Of a stretch of 64,000 nucleotides of DNA, positions 1-9,571 are shown one piece after another; the stretch's first letter is position 1, and every line of letters starts with the position of its first letter. This stretch comes from Phytopseudomonas flavescens. Lineage in GTDB: Bacteria > Pseudomonadota > Gammaproteobacteria > Pseudomonadales > Pseudomonadaceae. The position numbers and the translations under genes are program-made. The notes beneath the pieces are model-generated. The model searched no databases. It worked only from the letters and a program-made list of their open reading frames with translations, and was not told where the DNA came from. The stretch lies in NCBI RefSeq assembly GCF_900100535.1, contig NZ_FNDG01000008.1, forward strand, positions 186,001 through 250,000, written 5' to 3'.

Positions 1-2338
1 GCCAGGTGAGCAGCACGACGCCGAACCCCAACGGCACCAGCGCGAGGCTGAACACCGCCAGTGCCGGCCAGCGCTGACGCAGGGCGAACAAGGTGGTAGC
101 GGCCAGGCTGAGTACGGCAACCAGCAGGAATGCATGCCCCTCCAGGTGGTCCGGCACGAAGCGGGAAATTTCGCTCAGCGCCGCCATTAACCACCAGGCC
201 GCGCACCAGAACAGCGCCACGTGCGACAGCTCCTGCACATCCAGCGGCAGCAGGTCGGAGCGGGTCACGCGCCCCGCGAGGTACAGGCGCCAGGCGCAGA
301 ACAGGCCCGCCATGGCCAGCAGCGCCGGCGCCCAGAACGTCATATGGGCCAGCGGCCGCAGGGCCTCGGCGACCACGCTCTGATCGAGGCCGTCGCTGAA
401 GGTCAGGTAGATCATCCCACCAAGCACCTGCACGACGAAGGCGCTGATCAGCATACTGCGCGCGCCTAGATGCAAGCCGGCCAGCAGCGTCACCACGCCC
501 GCCACGGCCCAGGCGGCGGCAGTGCCATAGGGGCCGAAGCACAGAGGAGCCATCAGGTAGAGAAATGCCAGACCAACACAGGCCAGCACGGGTTGCAGCT
601 GGCGCTCGCGATCCGCCACCCGGTTTCCCGCAGCACGCACCTGCAGGAAACTGAACAGCAGTGCCGCACCGAGCATCAACGCGCCGAGCGCTGACCCCTC
701 GAGGACGGTCTCATCGCCGGGGCGCACGCTCCACAGGTAGGCCAGGGCCGCGCCCGCCTGCAGCAGCAGGGCGAACAGACGCGCGAACAGCCGTTGCTGA
801 CGCAGCGCCAGCCAGTACAGGCCTGCGCCCTCCACCGCCCAGGCCGCGGAAGTCCAGCGCGCATCCAGGCCCAATGGGATGGCCAGGGTGGCGAAAATCA
901 CCCCCAGCGCCAGGCAGGTCTCCATCAGCAGTACCGCACGCCCTGGCGCACGCGCAACCAGTAGGCGGGCCAGCAGCATGTACAACAGGCCCATGGCCAG
1001 AGCACTGAACGCCGGCCCGAAAGGCAGGTGCTGAACCACCGCGTATTGCAGGCCGAAGCCCACCAGTGGCGTGCCGAACAGCACACTGCCATCGACGTAA
1101 CCGGCCTGGCGCGCCGACCACTTGAGCAGGGCCTCGCGGGAGTCGTTTTCCGGCGCGGTCGGTGCCTCGAGCAGGCGCCTCCGGGCGAACAGCAGACCGA
1201 TGGCGACGTACATCAGGAAGAACAGCAGCAGGAACGCCTGGGTGCTGAGCCACAGGTCCGCGGTGTAGGAGCGCAGGCCCCAGGCCAGGCCGATGCCGAA
1301 GGTGCCGACGAAACCGATCAGATTGAGCTCGCGCCAGGCCTTGAACCAGGCGATGGCGAAGATCCCCGCGTTGAGCAAGGCGAAATAGCTGAACAGGGCG
1401 ACGTGACTACCACCACCACTGGAGGCCAGGATCGGTGCGGCGAAACCACCCAGCGCCGCCGCCGCGGCCAGGCCACGGGCGTCCTGCAGGATGGCCAGCA
1501 CGGCCGAGCAGAGGGTCACCACCACCAGCAGCAGCATCGCCACCTGCGGGGAAAGCAGAGGATGCAGACGCATGGCCGCGAACACCGTCAGGTACAACAC
1601 GGCGATGCCGCCACCCTGCATCAGCAAGGCATAGGCCGGGCGCCGCTGGCGCAACCACCAGCCCAGCGCCAGCAGGGCGATCGCCGCCAGCGCCACGCCG
1701 GCGTAGCGCAACTCGATGGCCACCACCACCCGCTCGGAGGCGTAGCGCAGCAGGAAGGCCAGGCCCAGGAACAGCAGCACAAGGCCCACGCGCAAGACGG
1801 TGTTGCCGCCGAGCAGCCAGTCCCGCGCCGCAGCGATGCCACGCTCGAGCCAGGTCGGCGCTGGCAGCTCGGTAACCCGCGCCGCGGCTGGCGGGGGCGT
1901 CGTAGCAGCTGGCTCCACGGCTGGCCCGGGGCTCGGCTGTGCAGTTGGCGTGACAGCAGGCAGTACCAGTTCGAGTTCCCACTTACGCGCGCCGGTTGGT
2001 TCGACCGGGGCCGTCGCGGCCGATTGCACAGGGGCCTGAACCGGCCGCACGTCGTCCTGCTCGGGCAGCACTTCGCTGCGCGGCTGCGCAGCGTCCTGCT
2101 CGAGGCGCAGCAGACGCTCGTGCAGGTCGCCGGTACCCTGGTTGAAGCGGGCAATCAGTTGCGCCAGGGACTTGCGCAGCGCCTCATGCTGCGCCTGCAG
2201 GGCATGCAGCGCGAGCGCCTGCCCTGCCGCCAGCCCGAGCAGGGCACCCAGCGCCGCCCCGGCCATCGCCTCGCCATTGGTCGCGCCCAGCAACAGCGCC
2301 CCGAGCACCAGCCCGACCAGCATGAAAATCCACTGCAT
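1..2338 (-). CDS. DUF2339 multi-span membrane protein, 3' end outside window
   Basis: The minus-strand frame is open from an ATG at 2338 to the left edge (779 codons, no stop), so the C-terminus is missing. Residues 1-50 form a hydrophobic Gly/Ala-rich hairpin. A short coiled region rich in Gln, Arg and Glu follows, then a Pro/Ala/Thr linker to about residue 170, and then at least a dozen hydrophobic spans separated by short Arg-rich loops. This layout (N-terminal hairpin, coil, Pro-rich linker, many helices) is that of DUF2339 proteins, which are large inner-membrane proteins of unknown function. AAGGA lies nine bases before the ATG. The frame was confirmed by codon-by-codon reading on the minus strand. 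The family call is by architecture and general resemblance only. Confidence 0.75.
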   Translation of the reverse strand, partial: MQWIFMLVGLVLGALLLGATNGEAMAGAALGALLGLAAGQALALHALQAQHEALRKSLAQLIARFNQGTGDLHERLLRLEQDAAQPRSEVLPEQDDVRPVQAPVQSAATAPVEPTGARKWELELVLPAVTPTAQPSPGPAVEPAATTPPPAAARVTELPAPTWLERGIAAARDWLLGGNTVLRVGLVLLFLGLAFLLRYASERVVVAIELRYAGVALAAIALLALGWWLRQRRPAYALLMQGGGIAVLYLTVFAAMRLHPLLSPQVAMLLLVVVTLCSAVLAILQDARGLAAAAALGGFAAPILASSGGGSHVALFSYFALLNAGIFAIAWFKAWRELNLIGFVGTFGIGLAWGLRSYTADLWLSTQAFLLLFFLMYVAIGLLFARRRLLEAPTAPENDSREALLKWSARQAGYVDGSVLFGTPLVGFGLQYAVVQHLPFGPAFSALAMGLLYMLLARLLVARAPGRAVLLMETCLALGVIFATLAIPLGLDARWTSAAWAVEGAGLYWLALRQQRLFARLFALLLQAGAALAYLWSVRPGDETVLEGSALGALMLGAALLFSFLQVRAAGNRVADRERQLQPVLACVGLAFLYLMAPLCFGPYGTAAAWAVAGVVTLLAGLHLGARSMLISAFVVQVLGGMIYLTFSDGLDQSVVAEALRPLAHMTFWAPALLAMAGLFCAWRLYLAGRVTRSDLLPLDVQELSHVALFWCAAWWLMAALSEISRFVPDHLEGHAFLLVAVLSLAATTLFALRQRWPALAVFSLALVPLGFGVVLLTW

Positions 2339-2576
2339 GCACTCGCATCCTTGAAGAGAAAACCATCCATGCCGGGCGCGGGCCTGGCGGAACCGGCAGT
2401 ATATGGGCTTCACACGTTCAGATGATGGCGTCGCTCACAATTGTGGACGACGGCAATGGAACGGCAAAACCCGGCAATTCTTTCGCACCGATACTGACAA
2501 CGAGAAAGGTGACTTGTCATGGCAGCGGGCAAGATTTCCGGGTGCGCTTGCCGTTGTCAGAGCGATTACCGCCCAC

Positions 2577-2611
2577 AAAAAAGCCCCCGCAGGCTCTCGC
2601 CGGCGGGGGCT
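2577..2611 (-). terminator. Intrinsic terminator of typA
   Basis: Nine-base perfect arms (AGCCCCCGC and GCGGGGGCT on the minus strand) with a 12-base loop are followed by six T on the minus strand. It lies 22 bases beyond the typA stop, and separates typA from the DUF2339 gene. Confidence 0.9.
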
Positions 2612-2632
2612 CTTCAATCAGCTAGAAGCGGA

Positions 2633-4453
2633 TCAGTTCTTGGCTTTCTTGGCAGCGCGGGTACGCTCGCCTTCGTCGAGGATCTTCTTGCGCAGACGGA
2701 TCGACTTCGGCGTCACTTCGCACAATTCATCGTCCTGGATGAATTCCAGAGCCTGTTCCAGGGTGAAGCGGACCGGCGGAACCAGCGCGATGGTTTCGTC
2801 TTTACCCGAAGCACGCATGTTGTCGAGCTTCTTGCCCTTGGTCGGGTTGACGCCCAGGTCGTTGTCGCGGCTGTTCAGACCGATGATCTGACCGTTGTAG
2901 ATTTCCTGGCCGTGCTCGACGAACAGCTTGCCGCGCGCCTGCAGGGTTTCCAGGGAGTAGGTCAGCGCCTTGCCGGTATCGATCGACACCAGTACGCCAT
3001 TCTGACGGCCGGACATGTGGCCTGACTTCATCACGTCGTAACGATCGAAGATCGAGGTCAGGATGCCTGCACCGTTGGTCAGGGTCAGGAAAGCGTTACG
3101 GAAGCCGATCAGACCACGGGCCGGGATGTTGTATTCCAGGCGTACGCGACCTTTGCCGTCCGGCACCATGTTGCTCAGGTCGCCTTTACGCAGACCCATT
3201 TCTTCCATGACCTTGCCCTGGGATTCTTCCGGGATGTCGATGGTGACGTTTTCGTACGGCTCGTGCTTGGCACCGTCGACTTCACGGATGATCACTTCCG
3301 GACGACCAACGCCCATTTCGAAGCCTTCGCGGCGCATGTTCTCGATCAGTACCGACAGGTGCAGCTCACCACGGCCGGAGACCTTGAACTTGTCGGCCGA
3401 GTCGCCTTCCTCGACGCGCAGGGCCACGTTGTACAGCAGCTCCTTGTCCAGACGCTCCTTGATGTTACGGCTGGTGACGAACTTGCCTTCCTTGCCGCAG
3501 AACGGCGAATCGTTGACCTGGAAGGTCATGGATACGGTCGGCTCGTCAACGGTCAGCGGGGTCATCGCTTCGACGTTGTTCTGGTCGCACAGGGTGTCGG
3601 AGATGAACAGCTCGTCCATGCCGCTGACGCAGACGATATCGCCGGCAGTGGCTTCTTCGACGTCCACACGGTGCAGACCGTGGTGGCCCATCAGCTTGAG
3701 GATACGGCCGTTACGCTTCTTGCCGTTGACGTCGATGGCGGTCACCGGGGTGTTCGGCTTGACGCGACCACGGGCGATACGGCCGACACCGATGATGCCC
3801 AGGAAGCTGTTGTAGTCCAGTGCAGAGATCTGCATCTGGAACGGGCCGTCGACGTCGACCTTCGGCGCTGGAACGTGGTCGACGATGGCCTGGTACAGCG
3901 GGGTCAGGTCTTCAGCCATGTCGGTGTGATCCAGACCGGCGATGCCGTTCAGGGCCGAGGCGTAGACGACTTGGAAGTCCAGCTGTTCTTCGGTGGCACC
4001 GAGGTTGTCGAACAGGTCGAAGATCTGGTCCATGACCCAATCCGGACGCGCGCCCGGACGGTCGATCTTGTTGATCACCACGATCGGACGCAGGCCGGCT
4101 TCGAAGGCCTTCTTGGTCACGAAGCGGGTTTGCGGCATCGGGCCGTCCTGGGCGTCAACGACCAGCAGTACGGAGTCGACCATCGACATCACGCGCTCTA
4201 CTTCACCGCCGAAGTCGGCGTGGCCGGGGGTGTCGACGATATTGATGCGGTAGTTGTTCCACTTGATGGCGGTGTTCTTGGCCAGAATGGTAATGCCGCG
4301 CTCTTTTTCCTGGTCGTTGCTGTCCATCACGCGCTCGTCGTTGAGCTCGCTGCGCTCCAGGGTGCCGGACTGACGCAGCAGGGCGTCAACCAGGGTGGTC
4401 TTGCCATGGTCAACGTGGGCGATGATGGCGATGTTGCGTAGATTCTCGATCAC
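2633..4453 (-). CDS. typA: Ribosome-associated translational GTPase TypA/BipA
   Basis: TypA/BipA is a ribosome-binding GTPase of the EF-G/LepA class. It acts in 50S assembly and in growth under stress and cold. The 606 residues match the family length. The G1 loop AHVDHGKTT is at residues 12-20, the G3 motif [11 protein letters not shown] is near residue 72 and the G4 motif NKIDRPG is near 126. They are followed by beta-barrel and EF-G III/V-like domains and the family-specific C-terminal region. The start codon is GTG (complement of 4451-4453), since residue 1 directly precedes the conserved [17 protein letters not shown] block; no strong Shine-Dalgarno precedes it. thiI lies upstream on the same strand, 172 bases away. 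Confidence 0.97.
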   Translation of the reverse strand: MIENLRNIAIIAHVDHGKTTLVDALLRQSGTLERSELNDERVMDSNDQEKERGITILAKNTAIKWNNYRINIVDTPGHADFGGEVERVMSMVDSVLLVVDAQDGPMPQTRFVTKKAFEAGLRPIVVINKIDRPGARPDWVMDQIFDLFDNLGATEEQLDFQVVYASALNGIAGLDHTDMAEDLTPLYQAIVDHVPAPKVDVDGPFQMQISALDYNSFLGIIGVGRIARGRVKPNTPVTAIDVNGKKRNGRILKLMGHHGLHRVDVEEATAGDIVCVSGMDELFISDTLCDQNNVEAMTPLTVDEPTVSMTFQVNDSPFCGKEGKFVTSRNIKERLDKELLYNVALRVEEGDSADKFKVSGRGELHLSVLIENMRREGFEMGVGRPEVIIREVDGAKHEPYENVTIDIPEESQGKVMEEMGLRKGDLSNMVPDGKGRVRLEYNIPARGLIGFRNAFLTLTNGAGILTSIFDRYDVMKSGHMSGRQNGVLVSIDTGKALTYSLETLQARGKLFVEHGQEIYNGQIIGLNSRDNDLGVNPTKGKKLDNMRASGKDETIALVPPVRFTLEQALEFIQDDELCEVTPKSIRLRKKILDEGERTRAAKKAKN

Positions 4454-4625
4454 AGTAGTGGTCTCGTAGGTTGGGTCGGGCTACCCAGCAGTTGCATTCA
4501 GCGGCCCAACGCGAAAAATCGGGATAAGGATAAAGGCAGTTCGTTAACGCGGTGTGGCGACATGGCCGCCGCGGATCGGGTCGGGAGGTCGGTGGCGGAT
4601 ACTGCCGCCATTCAGACCAGGCGTT

Positions 4626-6080
4626 TTATGCCGGACGATAAACGCGCACATTGGCATGCCCCTCGTTCAGCAGGTGATGAGCATGCAAGCGGCTCATCAC
4701 GCCCTTGTCGCAGTAAAGGAGGTACTGGCGGCTAGCATCCAGCTCCTTGAAACGGTTGTTCAATGCGTAGAACGGCATGGCCTGCACGTCGACGCCGGCC
4801 AATTGCAGCGGCTGATCCTCGACCCGATCGGGATGACGGATGTCGATGACCACATGGCTGGGCAGCGCCTCGGCCAGCTCCTCGACCCGAATGTCCTGGC
4901 CCAGTTCTTCGATCACCCGGTCTATCGGCAGCAGGCGTGCCCGCTCCAGCGCGCGCTCGAGCACCGCCATGTCGAACTGCTGCTCTTCGTGGACGACGCG
5001 ATGCGGCTTGGCCTTGGTGGTCGGGTTCACCGAGATGACCCCGCAATACTCCGGCATGTGGCGGGCGAACTCGGCGGTGCCGATGGCTTCGGCGGTGTCG
5101 ATGATGTCCTGCTTGTGGCTGGCGATCAGCGGACGCAGCACCAGCTTTTCGGTGACCGAATCGATTACCGAGAGGTTCGGCAGGGTCTGGCTGGAGACCT
5201 GGCTGATCGCCTCGCCGGTGACCAGCGCGTCGATCTGCAGGCGCTCGGCCAGACGACTGGCGACGCGCAGCATCATACGCTTGAGGGTCACGCCCATGTA
5301 GCTGTTGTCGACCTTGCCGAGAATCTCGGCGAGCACGTCCTCGAATGGCACGCTGATGAACAGCACGCGCTGCGAGCGGCCATATTTCTGCCACAGGTAG
5401 TGGGCGACTTCCATCACCCCCAGCTCGTGGGCACGGCCGCCGAGGTTGAAGAAGCAGAAGTGGGTCATCAGGCCGCGACGCATGATCTGGTAGGCGGCGA
5501 CGGTGGAGTCGAAGCCACCGGACATCAGCACCAGCGTCTGCTCCAGCGAGCCCAGCGGATAGCCGCCCATGCCCGGATGCTGATGGTGGATGACGAACAG
5601 GCGCTGGTCGCGAATCTCGATGCGCACTTCGATCTCGGGGTTCTTCAGGTCGATACCGGCGGCGCCGCATTGCTGGCGCAACTGGCTGCCGACATGGCGC
5701 TCGACATCGACGGAGGAATACGGATGCCGGCCTCCACGCTTGCAGCGCACCGAGAAGATTCTGCCGGGCAGCAGATCCGCATAATGACGCTTGCACTTCT
5801 CGACGATGTCGTCGAAATCACCCAGCGGGTATTCGTCGATCTGCAGGAAATGAACGATGCCCGGCACACAGCTGAGGCGCTCGATGATCTCCTGCTGGCA
5901 CCTGGCGTCGGTGACCTCGGTCTTCACCTCCAGATTGTCCCAGACACCGGTCACCTGCAGCTGCGCATCGAGATCACGCGTGACTGCACGGATGTTCTTG
6001 GCCAACTGCCGGATGAAGTTCTTGCGAACCGGCGGGCTCTTGATGGTGATTTCCGGGAAGACTTTGACGATCAGTTTCAT
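4626..6080 (-). CDS. thiI: tRNA 4-thiouridine synthase / thiamine-thiazole sulfurtransferase ThiI
   Basis: ThiI adenylates U8 of tRNA and transfers sulfur from IscS to make 4-thiouridine. The C-terminal rhodanese domain also serves thiazole synthesis. The protein (484 residues) has an N-terminal ferredoxin-like/THUMP region (about 1-165), a PP-loop ATPase motif [13 protein letters not shown] near residue 185, and a rhodanese domain (about 390-484) with the predicted persulfide cysteine in [10 protein letters not shown]. It therefore belongs to the long, rhodanese-bearing type seen in enterics and pseudomonads. It is transcribed divergently from glnA; the 330-base gap between them holds the nitrogen control region. 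No clear Shine-Dalgarno is visible before the ATG at 6080. Confidence 0.97.
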   Translation of the reverse strand: MKLIVKVFPEITIKSPPVRKNFIRQLAKNIRAVTRDLDAQLQVTGVWDNLEVKTEVTDARCQQEIIERLSCVPGIVHFLQIDEYPLGDFDDIVEKCKRHYADLLPGRIFSVRCKRGGRHPYSSVDVERHVGSQLRQQCGAAGIDLKNPEIEVRIEIRDQRLFVIHHQHPGMGGYPLGSLEQTLVLMSGGFDSTVAAYQIMRRGLMTHFCFFNLGGRAHELGVMEVAHYLWQKYGRSQRVLFISVPFEDVLAEILGKVDNSYMGVTLKRMMLRVASRLAERLQIDALVTGEAISQVSSQTLPNLSVIDSVTEKLVLRPLIASHKQDIIDTAEAIGTAEFARHMPEYCGVISVNPTTKAKPHRVVHEEQQFDMAVLERALERARLLPIDRVIEELGQDIRVEELAEALPSHVVIDIRHPDRVEDQPLQLAGVDVQAMPFYALNNRFKELDASRQYLLYCDKGVMSRLHAHHLLNEGHANVRVYRPA

Positions 6081-6124
6081 GGGAGCAAATGTCGGGCGCC
6101 AGGGCCTGAAAAACTGGGGCGCGG

Positions 6125-6130
6125 ATTATA
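6125..6130 (-). promoter_or_regulatory. Candidate -10 box of the thiI promoter
   Basis: A perfect TATAAT on the minus strand sits 45 bases upstream of the thiI start. The -35 side is weak (TTGATC about 20 bases upstream), so this is a candidate only. The two NtrC-like sites at 6180-6225 lie behind it. Confidence 0.45.
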
Positions 6131-6179
6131 GCGGAAATTGCTCAAGCTTTGATCAAAAATACTCAGATAATCCTATTTC

Positions 6180-6194
6180 GCACCAATAAAGAGC
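6180..6194. promoter_or_regulatory. NtrC-type binding site, glnA distal
   Basis: GCAC-CAATAAA-GAGC fits the NtrC pattern GCAC-N7-GTGC with one mismatch. Its centre lies about 139 bases upstream of the start predicted from the sigma-54 promoter at 6300. It is 31 bases (about three helical turns) from a second site with the same seven-base core. The -140/-108 spacing is that of the classical enteric glnA enhancer. Confidence 0.7.
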
Positions 6195-6210
6195 ATGCCG
6201 ACAAATATTC

Positions 6211-6225
6211 GCACCAATAAAGCGC
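6211..6225. promoter_or_regulatory. NtrC-type binding site, glnA proximal
   Basis: GCAC-CAATAAA-GCGC, one mismatch from GCAC-N7-GTGC, is centred about 108 bases upstream of the predicted sigma-54 transcription start. It is on the same helical face as the distal site. Confidence 0.7.
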
Positions 6226-6299
6226 CAAGACAGCACCTCTCACCCTACTCATATCCGCGCCAGCACTGGTTTTCAGGGCATGACACCATCACGGGGCAC

Positions 6300-6315
6300 T
6301 GGCATGCAAATTGCT
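6300..6315 (+). promoter_or_regulatory. Sigma-54 promoter of glnA
   Basis: TGGCATGCAAATTGCT matches the -24/-12 consensus TGGCAYR-N4-TTGCW at all the key positions (GG and GC with correct spacing). The predicted start is near 6326, giving a leader of about 85 bases before the glnA ATG. Confidence 0.85.
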
Positions 6316-6410
6316 CCCTTGTGAGGCAGGGTGTCCTGGCAGACCATCTTGCCCGGCGTCACGAACTCAAAAGAAGGGTCATCGAAGACCCTATCCACCT
6401 GGAGGACAAC

Positions 6411-7817
6411 ATGTCTAAGGCTGTTCAACTGATCAAAGAACACGACGTGAAGTGGGTCGACCTGCGCTTCACCGACACCAAGGGCAAGCAGCACCACGTG
6501 ACCATGCCGGCCCGTGATGCCCTGGACGACGAATTCTTCGAAGTCGGCAAGATGTTCGATGGCTCCTCCATCCACGGCTGGAAAGGCATCGAAGCCTCCG
6601 ACATGATCCTCCTGCCGGACGACAGCACTGCCGTTCTCGACCCGTTCACCGAAGAGCCGACCCTGATCCTGGTCTGCGACATCATCGAACCGAGCACCAT
6701 GCAGGGCTACGACCGCGACCCGCGCTCCATCGCCCGCCGTGCCGAGGAATACCTGAAGAGCACCGGGATCGGCGACACCGTATTCGTCGGCCCTGAGCCC
6801 GAGTTCTTCATCTTCGACGAAGTGAAGTTCAAATCCGATATCTCCGGTTCGATGTTCAAGATCTACTCCGAACAAGGCTCCTGGATGACCGACCAGGACG
6901 TCGAAGGCGGCAACAAGGGCCATCGCCCAGCCGTCAAAGGCGGTTACTTCCCGGTTCCGCCGTGCGACCACGACCACGAAATCCGCACCGCCATGTGTAA
7001 TGCCCTGGAAGAAATGGGCCTTACCGTCGAAGTTCACCACCATGAAGTGGCGACTGCCGGCCAGAACGAAATCGGCGTCAAGTTCAACACCCTGGTGGCC
7101 AAGGCCGACGAAACCCAGACCCTGAAGTACTGCGTGCACAACGTGGCCGACGCCTACGGCAAGACCGCCACCTTCATGCCGAAGCCGCTGTACGGCGATA
7201 ACGGCTCGGGCATGCACGTGCACATCTCGGTTTCCAAGGACGGCAAGAACACCTTCGCCGGCGAAGGCTATGCCGGCCTGTCCGAGACCGCGCTGTACTT
7301 CATCGGCGGCATCATCAAGCACGGCAAGGCGCTGAACGGCTTCACCAACCCGTCGACCAACTCCTACAAGCGTCTGGTTCCGGGCTTCGAAGCACCGGTC
7401 ATGCTGGCCTACTCGGCTCGCAACCGCTCCGCCTCGATCCGTATCCCGTACGTTTCCAGCCCGAAAGCCCGCCGCATCGAAGCGCGCTTCCCGGATCCGG
7501 CCGCCAACCCGTACCTGGCCTTCGCCGCGCTGCTGATGGCCGGCCTCGACGGTATCCAGAACAAGATCCACCCTGGCGACGCTGCGGACAAGAACCTGTA
7601 CGACCTGCCGCCGGAAGAAGGCAAGCTGATCCCGCAGGTGTGCGGCAGCCTGAAAGAAGCCCTCGAAGAGCTGGACAAGGGCCGCGCATTCCTGACCAAG
7701 GGCGGGGTATTCTCCGACGACTTCATCGATGCCTACATCGAGCTGAAATCGGAAGAAGAAATCAAGGTACGCACCTTCGTGCACCCGCTGGAATACGATC
7801 TGTACTACAGCGTCTAA
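6411..7817 (+). CDS. glnA: Glutamine synthetase type I
   Basis: Glutamine synthetase makes glutamine from glutamate, ammonia and ATP in the cytoplasm and is the main ammonia assimilation step. The 468 residues match the GSI-beta length. The beta-grasp domain carries the DGSS motif, the catalytic domain carries PEPEFF and the NGSGMHVH block, and the adenylylation-site region NLYDLPPEE lies near residue 397, so control by GlnE is expected. The ATG at 6411 is chosen because GGAGG stands six bases ahead and the protein then begins [17 protein letters not shown] as in homologues. The frame stays open upstream to 6195, but that stretch is the regulatory region. A strong terminator follows. Confidence 0.98.
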   Translation: MSKAVQLIKEHDVKWVDLRFTDTKGKQHHVTMPARDALDDEFFEVGKMFDGSSIHGWKGIEASDMILLPDDSTAVLDPFTEEPTLILVCDIIEPSTMQGYDRDPRSIARRAEEYLKSTGIGDTVFVGPEPEFFIFDEVKFKSDISGSMFKIYSEQGSWMTDQDVEGGNKGHRPAVKGGYFPVPPCDHDHEIRTAMCNALEEMGLTVEVHHHEVATAGQNEIGVKFNTLVAKADETQTLKYCVHNVADAYGKTATFMPKPLYGDNGSGMHVHISVSKDGKNTFAGEGYAGLSETALYFIGGIIKHGKALNGFTNPSTNSYKRLVPGFEAPVMLAYSARNRSASIRIPYVSSPKARRIEARFPDPAANPYLAFAALLMAGLDGIQNKIHPGDAADKNLYDLPPEEGKLIPQVCGSLKEALEELDKGRAFLTKGGVFSDDFIDAYIELKSEEEIKVRTFVHPLEYDLYYSV

Positions 7818-7848
7818 GCCAGCCTCGCTGCACCTGACAGCGTGACGA

Positions 7849-7880
7849 AACCTCCCCGGTGCTGCCGGGGAGGTTTTTTT
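7849..7880 (+). terminator. Intrinsic terminator of glnA
   Basis: Eleven-base perfect arms AACCTCCCCGG / CCGGGGAGGTT with a five-base loop run into seven T. It begins 31 bases after the glnA stop. Confidence 0.95.
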
Positions 7881-7986
7881 ATGGCTGTCGTTTCACGAAC
7901 GAACGCAAATCCCTGGTGCAGCGCGCTTGCCAGTATGCCGCCGCGGTGCAAGGCTATCGACATCATCCTGACCGGAGACCGGCCCC

Positions 7987-8514
7987 ATGCGCCGCACGCT
8001 CGCTTGCCTGTTGCTGATACTGGCCCTGCCGGTCAGCGCGCAGATCTACAAGTACACCGATGCCAACGGCAACACGGTGTTCACCAACCAGCCCCCCGAG
8101 GGCAGCAAGGCCGAGAGTGTCGAGCTGAAGCCGATCAATACCACGGAGTCGGCGGCCGCGCCTGCGCAGCCTGCCACGCCCCGACTGAGCGAGATGCCTC
8201 AGCATCCTTATCAGATACTGGAGCTGCGCGACCTGCCCAGTGACGAAGCGCTACGGGCCAACAACGGCACCTTCTCGGTGGGCGTCAGCATCGAGCCCCG
8301 CCTGGGCCCGGGCCATAGCCTGCGCCTGATCCTGGACGGCAAGCCCTACGGCTCGCCCAGCAACGCGCCGCGCCTGCAACTGAACCAGGTCGACCGCGGC
8401 GAGCACAGCCTGGCGGTGGCCGTCATGCAGGGCGAGCAGGTCATCCAGCAAAGCGAGACACGCACCTTCACGGTGCAACGTGTCAGCACCAACAGCCCGG
8501 CCCGAGGCAAGTGA
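7987..8514 (+). CDS. DUF4124 exported protein, first of a tandem pair
   Basis: This is a 175-residue protein with a Sec signal peptide (hydrophobic core LACLLLILALPVSA, residues 5-18). The mature part begins with the DUF4124 signature YKYTDANGNTVFTNQPP, in which Tyr, Asp, Gly and Phe positions are typical. A Pro/Ala linker follows, then a beta-rich C-terminal domain (about 75-170) with LRLILDGKPYGS, which reads like an Ig-like or carbohydrate-binding-type fold. The function is unknown; it should be periplasmic. It overlaps the next gene by four bases (GTGA), and the two proteins align over their full length, so they are paralogues. Homologues sit between glnA and ntrB in P. aeruginosa as I recall. 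No promoter was identified. Confidence 0.85.
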   Translation: MRRTLACLLLILALPVSAQIYKYTDANGNTVFTNQPPEGSKAESVELKPINTTESAAAPAQPATPRLSEMPQHPYQILELRDLPSDEALRANNGTFSVGVSIEPRLGPGHSLRLILDGKPYGSPSNAPRLQLNQVDRGEHSLAVAVMQGEQVIQQSETRTFTVQRVSTNSPARGK

Positions 8515-9143
8515 ACAGGATGCGTGCGCTGCTTTTCGGTCTTCTGCTGGTCGCCGTGCCAGGCGTTGCCCAGGTCTATACCTACGTGGACGCCGAAGGT
8601 AATCGGGTGTTCACCGACCGACCGCGGGACGCCAATGCCAAGCAGATACAGATGGCGCCCTCCAACCGCATCGAGCCGCCCCAGGCACGCACCGTCGAAC
8701 CCGCAACGCCTGCGCCGAGCATGCCGATACTCGGCTACGAGCTGCTGAGAATCACCATCCCGCAACCGGATGCGACCATCAACGATAACGCCGGTAACCT
8801 GATCGTCACGGTCGACAGCGACCCGGCCCTGCATCCAGGCCACAGCTACCGCCTGCTGCTCGACGGCCAGCCGGTCGGCAGCGCCGGTCGCAGCCCGGTG
8901 TTCCGGCTGGAAAACGTCGACCGCGGCACGCACCAGATCGCCGTGGAAATCATCACCGAGGGCGGTATCATCGTCGAGCGCACGCCCGCCCAGCCCTTCC
9001 ACATGAAGCGTGTTTCCCTGGCCCAGAAGCGCAAGGTTCGCCCCTGCAAGAAAACCGATTACGGGGTGCGTCCCGAGTGCCCGCTCGAGGACAAGCCGAA
9101 AGAGGACGACAACGGCATCATCAGCATCCTGCCCTTCCTGTAA
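8511..9143 (+). CDS. DUF4124 exported protein, second of a tandem pair
   Basis: This is a 210-residue paralogue of the preceding gene. The signal peptide (ALLFGLLLVAVPGVA) is followed by the DUF4124 stretch VYTYVDAEGNRVFTDRP and a C-terminal domain with YRLLLDGQPVGS, parallel to the LRLILDGKPYGS of its neighbour. It carries an extra C-terminal tail of about 45 residues. The tail has Cys residues in PCKKTDYGVRPECP that could form a disulfide in the periplasm, and it ends hydrophobically (IISILPFL). The start is either GTG at 8511, giving the coupled GTGA overlap used here, or ATG at 8520; both leave a good signal peptide. Function unknown. Confidence 0.82.
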   Translation: MNRMRALLFGLLLVAVPGVAQVYTYVDAEGNRVFTDRPRDANAKQIQMAPSNRIEPPQARTVEPATPAPSMPILGYELLRITIPQPDATINDNAGNLIVTVDSDPALHPGHSYRLLLDGQPVGSAGRSPVFRLENVDRGTHQIAVEIITEGGIIVERTPAQPFHMKRVSLAQKRKVRPCKKTDYGVRPECPLEDKPKEDDNGIISILPFL

Positions 9144-9208
9144 GCCTCCGGCCCGATAGCGCCGCGGCACACGCGGCCGACATCGCTCGTAACCGCCGCC
9201 ACCAATTC

Positions 9209-9223
9209 GCACCAATAAAGTGC
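9209..9223. promoter_or_regulatory. NtrC-type binding site upstream of ntrB
   Basis: GCAC-CAATAAA-GTGC is a perfect GCAC-N7-GTGC match. It has the same seven-base core as both glnA sites. A TATACT at 9243-9248 could be a sigma-70 -10 box whose -35 side would overlap this site, which would allow NtrC to repress as well as activate. Confidence 0.75.
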
Positions 9224-9249
9224 ACTCTCGCGCACCGATTTCTATACTC

Positions 9250-9264
9250 GTCCCAAATTGGGAC
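9250..9264. promoter_or_regulatory. 15-bp palindrome in the ntrB control region
   Basis: GTCCCAA-A-TTGGGAC is a perfect seven-base inverted repeat about one central base. It lies between the NtrC site and the sigma-54 promoter, just after a TATACT box. It looks like an operator for a dimeric regulator; no regulator can be named. Confidence 0.45.
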
Positions 9265-9341
9265 GCGGCGATTTTCATCGTTGCGCCGAAAAGTTGCCAA
9301 ATCCGGCCCATCGCGCCTTTGCGCGCGTCTTTACAGGGCTT

Positions 9342-9357
9342 TGGTTTGCTTCTTGCA
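9342..9357 (+). promoter_or_regulatory. Probable sigma-54 promoter of ntrBC
   Basis: TGGTTTGCTTCTTGCA keeps the essential GG and GC with the correct distance and a perfect TTGCA -12 block; the -24 block is degenerate after TGG. The predicted start is near 9368, giving a leader of about 200 bases to ntrB. The remainder of 9144-9571 shows no other convincing gene, although a frame stays open there. Confidence 0.6.
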
Positions 9358-9571
9358 TTTTCTCCCGCACTGCCGGATGGCCCGAGGTGCACCTCGCCCG
9401 CCATGCTCGCCGGCGCTTCCGCTGCAAACCGCACGAGGAACGACTTTTGGCTGGCCCACACACGCAACGCGATACGCCACGCCGCGCCACGCTGCCAGAG
9501 GACGAGCATCGCCGTGTCCCGACATGCCTCGCCCAGGGATCGCTGACGGCCTGCCTGGCGGACCCTGCGCC

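Noticed and set aside
3263..4441. A 392-codon plus-strand frame antisense to typA
   Set aside because: Shadow frame; TypA on the other strand has every GTPase motif, and this product has no recognisable feature or ribosome-binding site.
4596..4611. GGCGG-CCGCC hairpin after thiI as a terminator
   Set aside because: Only five pairs and no T run on the minus strand.
6195..6410. N-terminal extension of glnA
   Set aside because: It would cover the NtrC site and the sigma-54 promoter; GGAGG and homology place the start at 6411.
9077..9571. N-terminal extension of ntrB
   Set aside because: The open frame overlaps the second DUF4124 gene and the control region; NtrB homologues begin at the PAS domain at 9572.
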